Positions 34,576-43,076 of a stretch of DNA of 64,000 bases are shown here, piece after piece. The number at the start of each line of letters is the position of its first letter. Positions within the stretch are counted from its first letter, which is position 1. Both the position numbers and the translations under genes were made by a program. The stretch comes from UBA2166 sp964463965. GTDB taxonomy: Bacteria; Nitrospirota; Nitrospiria; Nitrospirales; UBA2166. Below the pieces are notes generated by a model. That model saw nothing but the letters and a program-made list of their open reading frames with translations, was not told the DNA's origin and ran no database searches. The stretch lies in assembly GCA_964463965.1 (NCBI GenBank), contig CAYXED010000003.1, positions 1 to 64,000 of the forward strand, in the 5' to 3' direction.

Positions 34576-35790
34576 CTAGTTAGCAGCCCACTGGACTGTT
34601 TTTAAGTCAATGCCTTCTTTAGCCATCTCGTAGAGTGGAGACATCTCCCTGAGTCTATTGACGGTCTCAATAACTCGCTCAATCACATAATCAACTTCGT
34701 CTTCTGTGTTAAACCTACCAAGGCCAAATCGGATTGAAGAATGGGCAAGGTCTGATCCCACACCTAAGGCTCGTAGCACATATGAGGGTTCTAAGGTGGC
34801 GGATGTACATGCGGAGCCGGATGACAACGCAATGTCGTTGATGCCCATCAACATAGCTTCGCCTTCAACATAAGCAAAGCTAATATTTAAGTTATGTGGA
34901 AGTCTTTTGGTAGGGTGTCCGTTTAAATAAACCTCATCCAGTGCTTTCGTGATGCCAGTGTGTAGACGATCGCGAAGCGCGGACAACTGTGTAGCCTCAC
35001 TTTCCATCTCTTGCTCACAGATTTCGCATGCTTTGCCAAAGCCAACGATGAGCGGGACAGGTAATGTACCGGATCGGAAACCTCGTTCATGGCCTCCTCC
35101 GTCCATCATGGAGGTAACTCTCGCTCGAGGCGCTTTGCGCCGAAGATAGAGGGCTCCAACACCTTTAGGACCATAAATTTTATGGGCCGAAAAGGACATA
35201 AGATCGACGCCAAGGGTAGAAACATCAACTAAAATTTTCCCCACCCCTTGCGTTGCATCGCAATGGAAGAGGATCCCCTTTTCCTTGGCAATCTTTCCAA
35301 TCTCTCCGATTGGATTGATTGTCCCGATCTCGTTGTTGGCAAGCATGATTGAAATCAAGATGGTCTTATCGGTGATGGCGTTTCGCACATCATCTGGGTT
35401 TACAAGGCCATCTTTATCCACGGAAAGGTAGGTCACTGAGTGTCCGCGCTTCTCGAGAGCTTTTGCCGAATCAATGACGGCGCGGTGTTCTGTCATAGTA
35501 GTAATTATATGGTTGCCTTTTTCAGCGTACATTTCAGAAACGCCCTTAAGAGCTAAATTATTTGATTCAGTAGCACCACTAGTGAAAATTATTTCTTTTG
35601 GATCAGCATGAATCAGTTGGGCGATCTGTTTTCGTGCCGTTTCTATAGCGGCTTCTGCTTCAAAACCAAACGCATGATTGCGGCTTGCCGAGTTTCCAAA
35701 TTTTTCCGTGAAGTAAGGAATCATAGTTTCCAAAACTCTTGGGTCAACGGGTGTAGTTGAATGACTGTCCATGTAAATCCGGCGTTTCAT
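34576..35790 (-). CDS. iscS: cysteine desulfurase IscS
   Basis: This PLP enzyme takes sulfur from cysteine and hands it to IscU and other acceptors. The 404 residues match group I desulfurases. The PLP lysine is in SAHKIYGPKG (K204), and the mobile active-site Cys is in SSGSACTSA (C328). Other motifs are YMDSHSTTP and ATQGVGK. AAGGAG lies upstream. Its start overlaps the end of iscR by four bases (ATGA type), so the two are translationally coupled and controlled together. Confidence 0.98.
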   Translation of the reverse strand: MKRRIYMDSHSTTPVDPRVLETMIPYFTEKFGNSASRNHAFGFEAEAAIETARKQIAQLIHADPKEIIFTSGATESNNLALKGVSEMYAEKGNHIITTMTEHRAVIDSAKALEKRGHSVTYLSVDKDGLVNPDDVRNAITDKTILISIMLANNEIGTINPIGEIGKIAKEKGILFHCDATQGVGKILVDVSTLGVDLMSFSAHKIYGPKGVGALYLRRKAPRARVTSMMDGGGHERGFRSGTLPVPLIVGFGKACEICEQEMESEATQLSALRDRLHTGITKALDEVYLNGHPTKRLPHNLNISFAYVEGEAMLMGINDIALSSGSACTSATLEPSYVLRALGVGSDLAHSSIRFGLGRFNTEDEVDYVIERVIETVNRLREMSPLYEMAKEGIDLKTVQWAAN

Positions 35791-36245
35791 TTTGCTGCTC
35801 CTTCTGTCATCAAATGTGGGGCGATAGGTTGTATTGATGCTAATGCATTCCTTTCTGCCATGTCTTCAATAGTCATGTCTTCGAGTAGACGTACTATCGA
35901 TGTTTGTATAAATTGCAAGGGCGTACGTATATTGCAAGTTTCGAGCTGGCAGCATTGCTCATTGGGTGCGCGCATGCATTCAGCAATCCCAATTGGGCCC
36001 TCAATTGCGTTAATGACAGCGGCGATAGTCACTGCTTTTCGTGATATGTAGCCGCCTTTAGGGCCATTTTGGCTGATGATGAGGCCGCTTTTGGCTAGTC
36101 GTTGTAGAACTTTTGCTAAAAGTTCTACGGGTATGTTGTACTGATTTGCTATTTCTTTTGTACTCACAGCACGGGAAGATCCTGTAGAGGATATGTGTTG
36201 CATTGCGATCAAGCCATAGTCAGTCTTTTTTGACAGTTTCATCAT
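35787..36245 (-). CDS. iscR: Rrf2-family regulator IscR
   Basis: IscR binds a [2Fe-2S] cluster and represses the isc operon when Fe-S supply is adequate. The 152-residue protein has an N-terminal winged helix (KLSKKTDYGLIAM, PKGGYISRK) and a cysteine loop with C90, C98, C99 and C104 (ECMRAPNEQCCQLETC). This matches the spacing of the three E. coli ligands, with one extra Cys. GGAG lies nine bases before the ATG. It is the first gene of the operon, and tandem direct repeats sit just upstream. Confidence 0.93.
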   Translation of the reverse strand: MMKLSKKTDYGLIAMQHISSTGSSRAVSTKEIANQYNIPVELLAKVLQRLAKSGLIISQNGPKGGYISRKAVTIAAVINAIEGPIGIAECMRAPNEQCCQLETCNIRTPLQFIQTSIVRLLEDMTIEDMAERNALASIQPIAPHLMTEGAAK

Positions 36246-36265
36246 ATCGTAAGGCTCCTAAGTGG

Positions 36266-36295
36266 GACTAAAAAGATCGGAGACTAAATTGATCG
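36266..36295 (-). promoter_or_regulatory. tandem direct repeat, candidate IscR operator
   Basis: Two 14-bp direct repeats, GACTAAAAAGATCG (36266-36279) and GACTAAATTGATCG (36282-36295), differ at two positions and have a 16-bp period. They lie downstream of the iscR -10 box, around the predicted transcription start. The second copy matches half of the E. coli type 1 IscR site (GACT followed by an AT-rich five). Binding is inferred. Confidence 0.5.
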
Positions 36296-36301
36296 TATAT
36301 A

Positions 36302-36331
36302 TTTCTACCATTCACCTGCCATGTGTGTCAA
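36302..36331 (-). promoter_or_regulatory. promoter of the isc operon
   Basis: On the minus strand a perfect -35 box TTGACA (36331-36326) is followed after 18 bp by TAGAAA (36307-36302). Transcription would start near 36295, inside the tandem repeat and about 50 bases before the iscR ATG. It faces away from scpA. Confidence 0.55.
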
Positions 36332-36383
36332 TATGGGGTACCGTAGAGATTTAATAGTATAAAATGGCTTACGTAGGATGGCG

Positions 36384-37175
36384 ATGGAGAAGGATATGGA
36401 ATCAATTGAGCAAGAATCTTCGCTCGATACAGGTCAAGAAGAAAGTGAATTGTCCTACCATGTCCAAATTGAGCAGTTTGATGGCCCCCTTCCCTCCTTG
36501 CTGGAGCAAGTAAAGAAGGAAATACTTAATATTATTGATATTCGCATTTCACAAATTACAGCCCAATATATTCGCCATCTTGAAGAGGTAAAGAGTCCGA
36601 GTCTTACGGTAACGGGCGAGTTTCTTGTACTGACCTCAACCCTGATCTACCTGAAGGCTAGGGAGTTGCTTCCTGTTACACCCGAAATGCCCCCACTTGA
36701 GATTGATGATGATTTACTCCCTTTAGGGGAGGACTCACCTTTCTCAGCTGAGTACAAGCAGCTTAAAGATGTAGCGCAACAACTCCAGAATTACCAACAA
36801 CAATGGAGGGATGTTTATGGGTGGGATAGGCAGCCTAATGTTGATGTTAGTGATCATGAAGAACCTCAGCTAGAGGGGGTAACGTTATATGACCTTTTGA
36901 ATGCGTTTCAGCTAGTAATGCATCGTACGACCAGGAAGGTTTCGACGATTCGGCGCGACCCATGGGAGGTTAAGGATGGTATAGAGATTATCTTGAGGCA
37001 ATTAACGGGTGGAGTGTCGGTTGCTTTCACTGACTTATTTCCCCTGGACGCAGATCTGGGATTAGTCATCGTCTTATTTTTGGGGTTGCTGGAGTTAATT
37101 AAGCGCGGAGAAATCCGTGCGTTTCAAAAACCTTCGTACGGTCCTATCTTGATTTCGCGTACAAAGGCTGCTTGA
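36384..37175 (+). CDS. scpA: segregation and condensation protein A
   Basis: ScpA is the kleisin subunit that bridges the two SMC heads in chromosome condensation. It is about 263 residues. The N-terminal SMC-contact region reads VQIEQFDGPLPSLLEQV, DIRISQITAQYIRHL and GEFLVLTSTLIYLKARELLP; the C-terminal winged helix shows FLGLLELIKRGEIRAFQ. The partner scpB, often directly downstream, is not here. Three in-frame ATGs (36378, 36384, 36396) compete; AGGA is five bases before 36384. It is divergent from the isc operon. Confidence 0.93.
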   Translation: MEKDMESIEQESSLDTGQEESELSYHVQIEQFDGPLPSLLEQVKKEILNIIDIRISQITAQYIRHLEEVKSPSLTVTGEFLVLTSTLIYLKARELLPVTPEMPPLEIDDDLLPLGEDSPFSAEYKQLKDVAQQLQNYQQQWRDVYGWDRQPNVDVSDHEEPQLEGVTLYDLLNAFQLVMHRTTRKVSTIRRDPWEVKDGIEIILRQLTGGVSVAFTDLFPLDADLGLVIVLFLGLLELIKRGEIRAFQKPSYGPILISRTKAA

Positions 37176-37220
37176 GGGTAAGTTTCAAGTGGGTGCTTTT
37201 ATCTCTTCCTCACAATTCAT

Positions 37221-37868
37221 CTAAATCTTCAAATAGTGCTTGACCGCATTAATTATAATTTTGGTAGTTGTTGATTGGCGGTCTCTTGCGGTCTTTTGCA
37301 GTGCGTTGTAGACATTTTCATCAACAGAAAACTGAATGCGCCTAGAGTTTCCTTTTTTTCTTTCACCCAATACTTTTTTCAATTTTGGATGTTTGGCAAT
37401 TTGTTTTTCTGGTAATACCAGACTAATTGTTGAACGTTGATCAAGGCATTGATTAGCAACCGCGTCAGCTATAGAGTTCTCTTCTCTGGGGATCCATTCA
37501 AAGGTAACTTGGGTTTTAATATCCTTAACGATTTTGGTGGCTTGGTCGTAGAAAACCCTAAGTCGGGGTTCTTTTATCTTCCATTGTCCAGTTAATTGCT
37601 TGACCACTAGCATAGAGTCCATACGAATAATCACGCGATTTACCTTGAACTTGGAGGATGAGGCTAGAACATCTTTCGCAAATTGAAGTGAGCCTATAGC
37701 CCCATACCACTCTGCGGAGTTATTTGTTCCTGGCCCCAGAAACATACCTCCACGGGCTATTTCTGTAGAGTCGGACAGGTGTGCAAATATTCCGTAACTT
37801 GATGGGCCGGGGTTCCCACGACAGGCTCCATCGCAATAAAGAATTAAATCAATTTTTTCTTTCTTCAT
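37221..37868 (-). CDS. RNase HI fused to a ribbon-helix-helix-like domain
   Basis: The N-terminal domain (about residues 5-145) is an RNase HI that cuts RNA in RNA-DNA hybrids. The four acidic catalytic residues are present: D13 (YCDGACRGNPG), E53 (NNSAEWYG), D84 (RMDSMLVVKQL) and D135 (SIADAVAN). After a basic linker, residues 176-215 (RRIQFSVDENVYNAL, then a helix to HYLKI) have the strand-helix-helix order of MetJ/Arc/CopG DNA-binding domains. This fusion is unusual; I do not know a named family. I chose the ATG at 37868; a GTG at 37904 is less likely. It is convergent with scpA. Confidence 0.85.
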   Translation of the reverse strand: MKKEKIDLILYCDGACRGNPGPSSYGIFAHLSDSTEIARGGMFLGPGTNNSAEWYGAIGSLQFAKDVLASSSKFKVNRVIIRMDSMLVVKQLTGQWKIKEPRLRVFYDQATKIVKDIKTQVTFEWIPREENSIADAVANQCLDQRSTISLVLPEKQIAKHPKLKKVLGERKKGNSRRIQFSVDENVYNALQKTARDRQSTTTKIIINAVKHYLKI

Positions 37869-38022
37869 ACACCATATAGCATACCTGCTTGTTAAGTCAT
37901 CCACAACCTGTAGGTGCTCTTTTTGGGAAAACTATGAGCGAATGGTTGCTCATGGTATAGAACATGTATTATATTCTTTTCTTGGAGTACACGCTTAATA
38001 ACAGGCAGCTGGAGTTGCTGTT

Positions 38023-38406
38023 ATGATTCTTGGGAAAGTCAAAAAGGCACGTACAGAATTAACTGGTATAGTCGTATGTGCTGATAAAATAAGGAAAAAT
38101 GGAAAAAAGGCAGCTGGGGGAGGCAATTTAGCAGCTGTGTTGCATAATGCGAATAGAATTGGAGCTGGATTCGAAACTACAAAACCTCTTTCCGTTAATG
38201 ATTACGTTACCGTTAAAATGGCTTTTTCAGACAAGCATGGGGGGAAAGCTGAGGAAGAGTTGGGTGGACGAGTTCAATGGGTTAGAAGCCATACAAGCAA
38301 GGGTACTAAGGGGTTTTTGTTGGGAATAACTTGGGGTTTGATGCCTACGAAAGAGACAACTCCTTTGCTCTATGATTATTTAGATATCACTCTCCGATCG
38401 TACTAA
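38023..38406 (+). CDS. PilZ-like single-domain protein
   Basis: This 127-residue protein has an N-terminal basic stretch (LGKVKKARTEL) and then NANRIGAGFETTKPLSVND, GRVQWVRSH and GFLLGITW, the order and hydrophobic pattern of a PilZ beta-barrel. PilZ domains bind cyclic-di-GMP through an RxxxR motif and an N/DxSxxG motif. Here the first is not clear and the second is replaced by NANRIG, so ligand binding is doubtful. GGAG is nine bases before the ATG. It lies directly upstream of fumC with no functional link apparent. Confidence 0.5.
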   Translation: MILGKVKKARTELTGIVVCADKIRKNGKKAAGGGNLAAVLHNANRIGAGFETTKPLSVNDYVTVKMAFSDKHGGKAEEELGGRVQWVRSHTSKGTKGFLLGITWGLMPTKETTPLLYDYLDITLRSY

Positions 38407-38468
38407 TTTGTGGGTGCCTCTATGTTCCATAATGTGTTTAGCTATTAATTGGTAGTTTGGGATTGTCT

Positions 38469-39971
38469 ATGAAAGCGCTTTCTAGTTCTGGAAAGAATAC
38501 TAAACAGAAGCCTCAGACGGCAAAGAAAAAACCTGGAGTGGGTCGTATGAGGCTTGAGAAAGATTCGATGGGTGAAATGCGTGTTCCATCAACAGCTTAC
38601 TATGGAGCACAAACAGCTCGTGCCATAGAAAATTTTCCAATCAGTGGTTTAAAATTCCCGCCAAGCTTTATTCGTATGCTTGGGCTTGTCAAATGGGCGG
38701 CATCAAAAGTTAATGGTGAGCTAGGACTGATAGAGCCGTCAGTTAGTCGCGCCATTGCAGAAGCCGCACAAGAGGTTTCAGGGAATTTGCTTGATGAGCA
38801 TTTTCCCGTGGATATTTTCCAAACCGGATCGGGTACATCAACTAATATGAATGCCAATGAGGTTATTGCAAATCGTGCGATAGAAATTGCTCGGAAAAAG
38901 AGATACAAAACCTCGCACATTCACCCCAATGACCATGTAAATCATGGACAATCCAGTAATGATGTTATTCCCACTACAATTCACTTGGCTGCCATTGATT
39001 TGATTGTTAATCAGCTTCTTCCGTCGTTAAGGCATTTACATCGTGAGTTGCTCGGGAAAGCGAAGGAGTTTACTGCAGTCATTAAGATCGGACGAACGCA
39101 TCTACAGGATGCAACCCCTATTTCACTTGGACAAGAATTTAGTGGGTATGCACAGCAAATTAAATTTTCCATTACTCGTGTTGAACACGTGATCCCAATT
39201 CTTGGGGAGCTTGCCATTGGTGGAACCGCGGTGGGCACAGGATTAAATACTCATCCAGAATTTGCTAGGCGTGTTGTTGCACGGTTGGTATCTGAGACAG
39301 GGTTTTCGCTGAAAGAAGCACAAAACCATTTTGAAGCACAAAGTGCTCAAGATGCTTTGGTTGAGGCGAGTGGGGCATTAAAGACAGTGGCCGTCAGTCT
39401 GACAAAAATTGCAAATGATATCCGATGGCTAGGTTCTGGCCCACGTTGTGGACTTGGAGAAATACGATTACCTGAAACCCAACCTGGGTCATCAATAATG
39501 CCGGGGAAGGTGAATCCTGTAATATGTGAGTCGGTCCTACAGGTTGCTGCACAAGTATTGGGTAATGACTTGAGTGTTACGATTGGTGGTCAGGCAAGTA
39601 TCTTTGAGTTGGCCACGATGTTGCCTGTCATGGGACATAATCTGATCCAGTCTATTGCTCTCTTGGCGACATCTTCAGAAAACCTTGCAACGCGATGCGT
39701 TGAAGGGATTGAAGTAGATGAATTGCGTTGTAGAGAATTGATAGAAAAGAGTTTGGCAATGTGTACATCGTTAGCACCAGAAATTGGTTATGATGCGGCT
39801 GCCGCTTTAGCAAAGGAGGCATATCGAACAGGACAGTCTGTGAGAGAAGTTGCTTTAAGTAGTGGCATCATCCCGCCAAAGCGCCTTGACCAACTGTTAG
39901 ATCCTACCAGAATGACAAAACCCCAGAAAAATCTACCAAAAGGTGGTCGGCGGGCTGCACGCAAACGCTAA
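38469..39971 (+). CDS. fumC: class II fumarate hydratase
   Basis: This enzyme interconverts fumarate and malate in the TCA cycle, without an Fe-S cluster. The 500-residue protein shows VPSTAYYGAQT, GSGTSTNMNANEV, HPNDHVNHGQSSND, IGRTHLQDATP, and the signature GSSIMPGKVNP, all as in FumC. The family is usually about 460-470 residues. The extra length is a Lys-rich N-terminal extension of roughly 30 residues and a basic tail (RRAARKR at the end). The ATG at 38469 is preferred over a TTG four codons earlier. Confidence 0.96.
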   Translation: MKALSSSGKNTKQKPQTAKKKPGVGRMRLEKDSMGEMRVPSTAYYGAQTARAIENFPISGLKFPPSFIRMLGLVKWAASKVNGELGLIEPSVSRAIAEAAQEVSGNLLDEHFPVDIFQTGSGTSTNMNANEVIANRAIEIARKKRYKTSHIHPNDHVNHGQSSNDVIPTTIHLAAIDLIVNQLLPSLRHLHRELLGKAKEFTAVIKIGRTHLQDATPISLGQEFSGYAQQIKFSITRVEHVIPILGELAIGGTAVGTGLNTHPEFARRVVARLVSETGFSLKEAQNHFEAQSAQDALVEASGALKTVAVSLTKIANDIRWLGSGPRCGLGEIRLPETQPGSSIMPGKVNPVICESVLQVAAQVLGNDLSVTIGGQASIFELATMLPVMGHNLIQSIALLATSSENLATRCVEGIEVDELRCRELIEKSLAMCTSLAPEIGYDAAAALAKEAYRTGQSVREVALSSGIIPPKRLDQLLDPTRMTKPQKNLPKGGRRAARKR

Positions 39972-40026
39972 TCATTTTTATCATGGGTTATTTTTCATTG
40001 CCTATGAATGGAAGGCAACACTAAAC

Positions 40027-40803
40027 ATGAGATTTCTTTCAGTGACTAGTATAACCGTTGTATTGTCAGTGACTGGGTGTACTGGTATTTCTGGAGTATT
40101 TCATAGCTATGATGAAACAGTAGAGGGGGGGCAATCAAACTCGGCCTTGTCTTTAAGTGCCACGGATACTTCTGAAAATATTGGCAGTACAAGGTTTATT
40201 GATATGGAGAATAAAATTACTGCCAATTCTATAGAAATAGATAGGGCTACTGAAGAAAACAGTTTTTTGTACAGTAACTTAGCCACTGTTTCAGATAAAC
40301 TTGTTGAGACTGAACGTCTTCGGGCTGATGAACAAGATATCTTACGGAACGCTATTGCTACCTTGCGAGGACAGGTGAAGCAATTGAAGATTGTTGTGAA
40401 AGCCCAAGGTAACTTGTTGAAAAGAATGCAGTATGAGCTTCAGGCGGTGAATCAGGCTATGTTAAATCAAGACAGTATCCTTAGAAAGATTGAAGAGGAC
40501 ATAGCCTTCCCAATAGCTTATTCTCTACCAACCCCTCCTAAGGGAATAGTCTCGTCTAACGTTTCTAGCCAGGTTGCATCAGAAAAATCACTTACACGGT
40601 CTTTGCCAATGTTGGATCTCAATATGGCGTCTGCGGCGGCTCTCAAAAAAGGGCTTTCTCTAACGAGGGAGGATGCTGAGGCGATTGTTGAACACCGTCC
40701 ATACAAAAGAGTTGAAGAGCTTGTGAGTATGAATGTCATTTCTAAAGGTCTTTTCGATCGGATTCACTCTCAACTTCTTATCTCTTCGACAACTACTCAG
40801 TAG
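40027..40803 (+). CDS. lipoprotein with coiled coil and ComEA-like helix-hairpin-helix domain
   Basis: The 258-residue protein begins with a lipoprotein signal (lipobox SVTGC). A coiled-coil region follows (about 70-165, with ENKITANSIEI, SDKLVETERL, LRGQVKQLKIVVKAQGN). The C-terminal part (about 200-250) reads LDLNMASAAALKK, then SLTREDAEAIVEHRPYKRVEELV, matching the Asn-x-Ala plus helix-hairpin-helix of ComEA-type DNA-binding proteins. The usual GIG hairpin is replaced by SLT, so DNA binding is unsure. An upstream in-frame start inside fumC is ignored. Role unknown. The MacA-type gene follows after about 160 bases. Confidence 0.72.
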   Translation: MRFLSVTSITVVLSVTGCTGISGVFHSYDETVEGGQSNSALSLSATDTSENIGSTRFIDMENKITANSIEIDRATEENSFLYSNLATVSDKLVETERLRADEQDILRNAIATLRGQVKQLKIVVKAQGNLLKRMQYELQAVNQAMLNQDSILRKIEEDIAFPIAYSLPTPPKGIVSSNVSSQVASEKSLTRSLPMLDLNMASAAALKKGLSLTREDAEAIVEHRPYKRVEELVSMNVISKGLFDRIHSQLLISSTTTQ

Positions 40804-40962
40804 TTTGTTGTAGATCTCATATCCTTTTGACAACAATTCTTGTTCGATTCTACAATAGCAATTCCTGGCTATTTTAATGTTTTATAGATGAAAATGTGGG
40901 TTTTAGTCCAACTAGCTTTTGCTTCATGTATGCTAATCACATGGGAGTGTGCCTAAACGCTA

Positions 40963-42240
40963 ATGAAAAGTACTATTGAACATCAGTTAATACCATCGAA
41001 AACACGTCTAACTCGTTGGATAGTGCTGATACTTGGTGGGCTTTTCGCTTTTATAGGATATTTTTACCTTACAACGATACAAGAGCCTAGAGTTTCCTTT
41101 AAAACAGCTCCTATAGATCGTGGAACCATTGCTAAACTTGTAACGGCTACTGGAACACTTGAACCCATACTCACTGTTGAGGTAGGCAGTGAAGTTTCTG
41201 GAACCATTTTGAGCCTACAGGCTGATTTTAATTCAATTGTCAGGGCTGGAGATGTGATAGCTAATATTGATCCAGAACCATTCCAGGCTCAGTTGGAGCA
41301 GGAACAGGCAAGTTTGTTAAGTGCAAAAGCTCGTCTTGCTCAAGCTAGAGCGGAACTAGCACTTACGAAACGAGATTTAGTACGAGCTAACTCGTTACTT
41401 AATCAAGGGTTTATCGCTCAAGCTGACCTGGATGTTGCGCAGACCGAGTATCAAAGCTCAATGGCACAAGTTAATCTGAATTTAGCACTGGTAAATCAAG
41501 CTACGGCTGCAGTTAATGCTGCTCAGTTTAATCTCAATCATACCGTTATTTATTCACCAGTTGATGGAACCGTTATTGACCGAAAGATCAATGCTGGTCA
41601 GACGGTAGCAGCAAGTTTTCAAACACCGTCTTTGTTTACAATCGCAGAGGACCTCACTCGTATGCGTGTAATTGCTCATGTGGGGGAGGCAGATATTGCT
41701 GAGGTAGCACGAACACAAGATGTTACATTTAGAGTCGATGCATACCCCGAAATGAAATTTTCTGGGCAGGTGGAGCAGGTGCGGATTGCTTCGAAGGAAG
41801 AAGATGCGGTTGTGACCTATGATGTAGCTGTTAGTGTTGATAACTCAAGATTACTTTTGAGGCCTGGTATGACCGCGGATGTGGCAATAACCGTTCAATT
41901 GGTTAGTGATATTTTGATGATTCCAAATGGTGCATTAAGGTTTTCCCCTCCAGAGAAATCGTTTGCCAAGGTTGAAACTCATGATCAGGCTATTGCTGGT
42001 ATCGACAACACGAAGTTAAGAGTAGCAAATGAGAATAGCTCACTTTCTGCTTACTCTGCTGCTTGGATTCTAGACGAAAATGGAATGCCAGAGAAAGTCT
42101 TACTGGATATTGGTTTGACTGATGATAGCTTTTCTGAGATTACATCAGACAGTCTCAACCAGGGTGATCTCGTAATTATTGGTATTGATCTTGAAACTAA
42201 AGGGAATAAGCGTAATAAGTTGCCCCCGTGGTTTAGATGA
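40963..42240 (+). CDS. MacA-like periplasmic adaptor (HlyD/RND type)
   Basis: This 425-residue membrane-fusion protein links an inner-membrane ABC exporter to an outer-membrane channel. It has one N-terminal transmembrane segment (about 18-38), a lipoyl-like half motif (TATGTLEPILTVEVGSEVSG, given as TATGTLEP and VEVGSEVSG), a long coiled-coil hairpin (QLEQEQASLLSAKARLAQ), the second half motif VIYSPVDGTVIDRKI and a beta-barrel with LLRPGMTADV. A Ser-rich insertion occurs near 340. It is the first gene of the exporter set with the ATPase and permease downstream. The substrate is unknown. Confidence 0.9.
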   Translation: MKSTIEHQLIPSKTRLTRWIVLILGGLFAFIGYFYLTTIQEPRVSFKTAPIDRGTIAKLVTATGTLEPILTVEVGSEVSGTILSLQADFNSIVRAGDVIANIDPEPFQAQLEQEQASLLSAKARLAQARAELALTKRDLVRANSLLNQGFIAQADLDVAQTEYQSSMAQVNLNLALVNQATAAVNAAQFNLNHTVIYSPVDGTVIDRKINAGQTVAASFQTPSLFTIAEDLTRMRVIAHVGEADIAEVARTQDVTFRVDAYPEMKFSGQVEQVRIASKEEDAVVTYDVAVSVDNSRLLLRPGMTADVAITVQLVSDILMIPNGALRFSPPEKSFAKVETHDQAIAGIDNTKLRVANENSSLSAYSAAWILDENGMPEKVLLDIGLTDDSFSEITSDSLNQGDLVIIGIDLETKGNKRNKLPPWFR

Positions 42241-42361
42241 TGGAAGTAAGCAAAGGTCGTATTCTCTAAATTTTGGCTTTCCCTCGCTTCTGTGTTTTTA
42301 GTTATTTGAGGTAATCTTTTGCAAAGAAAATTGTTCCTCGTTGTTTATTTATGGGCGGTTT

Positions 42362-43042
42362 ATGAAATCTCAAATTGTCTGTCACCGGCTATGGAAAACT
42401 TATAAGCTTGATCATGGCGAGGTTCACGCTCTTTCTGATGTTTCACTGGAGGTCTGCTCCGGGGATTTTGTTGCGATTCAAGGAGCATCAGGTTCTGGGA
42501 AGTCTTCTCTCCTCAACATTTTAAGTTGCCTTGATACTCCAAGCAATGGAACTTATTTTTTGGAAGGTCTGGAGGTTAGGGGACATTCATCTGATAAGCT
42601 TGCTGAGATTCGGAACCGTAAGATAGGGTTTATCTTTCAAAACTTTAACCTCCTTCCACGTACTACTAGCCTAGAGAATGTTCAGTTGCCCTTGTTGTAT
42701 GCTGGGTTTTCCTTTAGTCAGCAGGAAGCTTTAGCAATGACTGCATTGGAGCGCGTCGGACTTGTTGGACGTGAAAAGCATTACCCTTCGCAGTTGTCAG
42801 GTGGGCAACAACAACGTGTCGCTATTGCACGTGCACTAGTTATGAATCCATCAATTGTTCTGGCAGATGAACCAACGGGAAACCTTGATAGTCAATCTGG
42901 CCTTGAGATTATACATCTTTTGCGACAGTTTAATGATAATGGAATGACAATTATTCTTGTAACCCATGAATCAGAAGTTGCTGCATATGCAAAGCGGAAA
43001 ATTTTTATGCGAGATGGAAGAATTCAAGAGGATATAAGTTGA
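42362..43042 (+). CDS. MacB/LolD-type ABC transporter ATPase
   Basis: This ATPase energises the exporter with the adjacent adaptor and permease. The 226 residues show Walker A GASGSGKSSLLN, Q loop FQNFNLL, the ABC signature LSGGQQQR, Walker B IVLADEPTGNLD, and the H switch VTHE. The sequence order LADEPTGNLDS is typical of the MacB/LolD/FtsE class. I chose the ATG at 42362; a TTG seven codons earlier is possible. In E. coli MacB the ATPase and permease are fused; here they are split into two genes, 34 bases apart. Confidence 0.95.
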   Translation: MKSQIVCHRLWKTYKLDHGEVHALSDVSLEVCSGDFVAIQGASGSGKSSLLNILSCLDTPSNGTYFLEGLEVRGHSSDKLAEIRNRKIGFIFQNFNLLPRTTSLENVQLPLLYAGFSFSQQEALAMTALERVGLVGREKHYPSQLSGGQQQRVAIARALVMNPSIVLADEPTGNLDSQSGLEIIHLLRQFNDNGMTIILVTHESEVAAYAKRKIFMRDGRIQEDIS

Positions 43043-43076
43043 CTTTTCTACAGAATGATTTCTTGGAGAACGCCTT

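Noticed and set aside
40830..40860. tRNA-like GTTCGATTC element
   Set aside because: It resembles a T loop, but the flanking bases do not form a T stem or acceptor stem and no anticodon arm is present.
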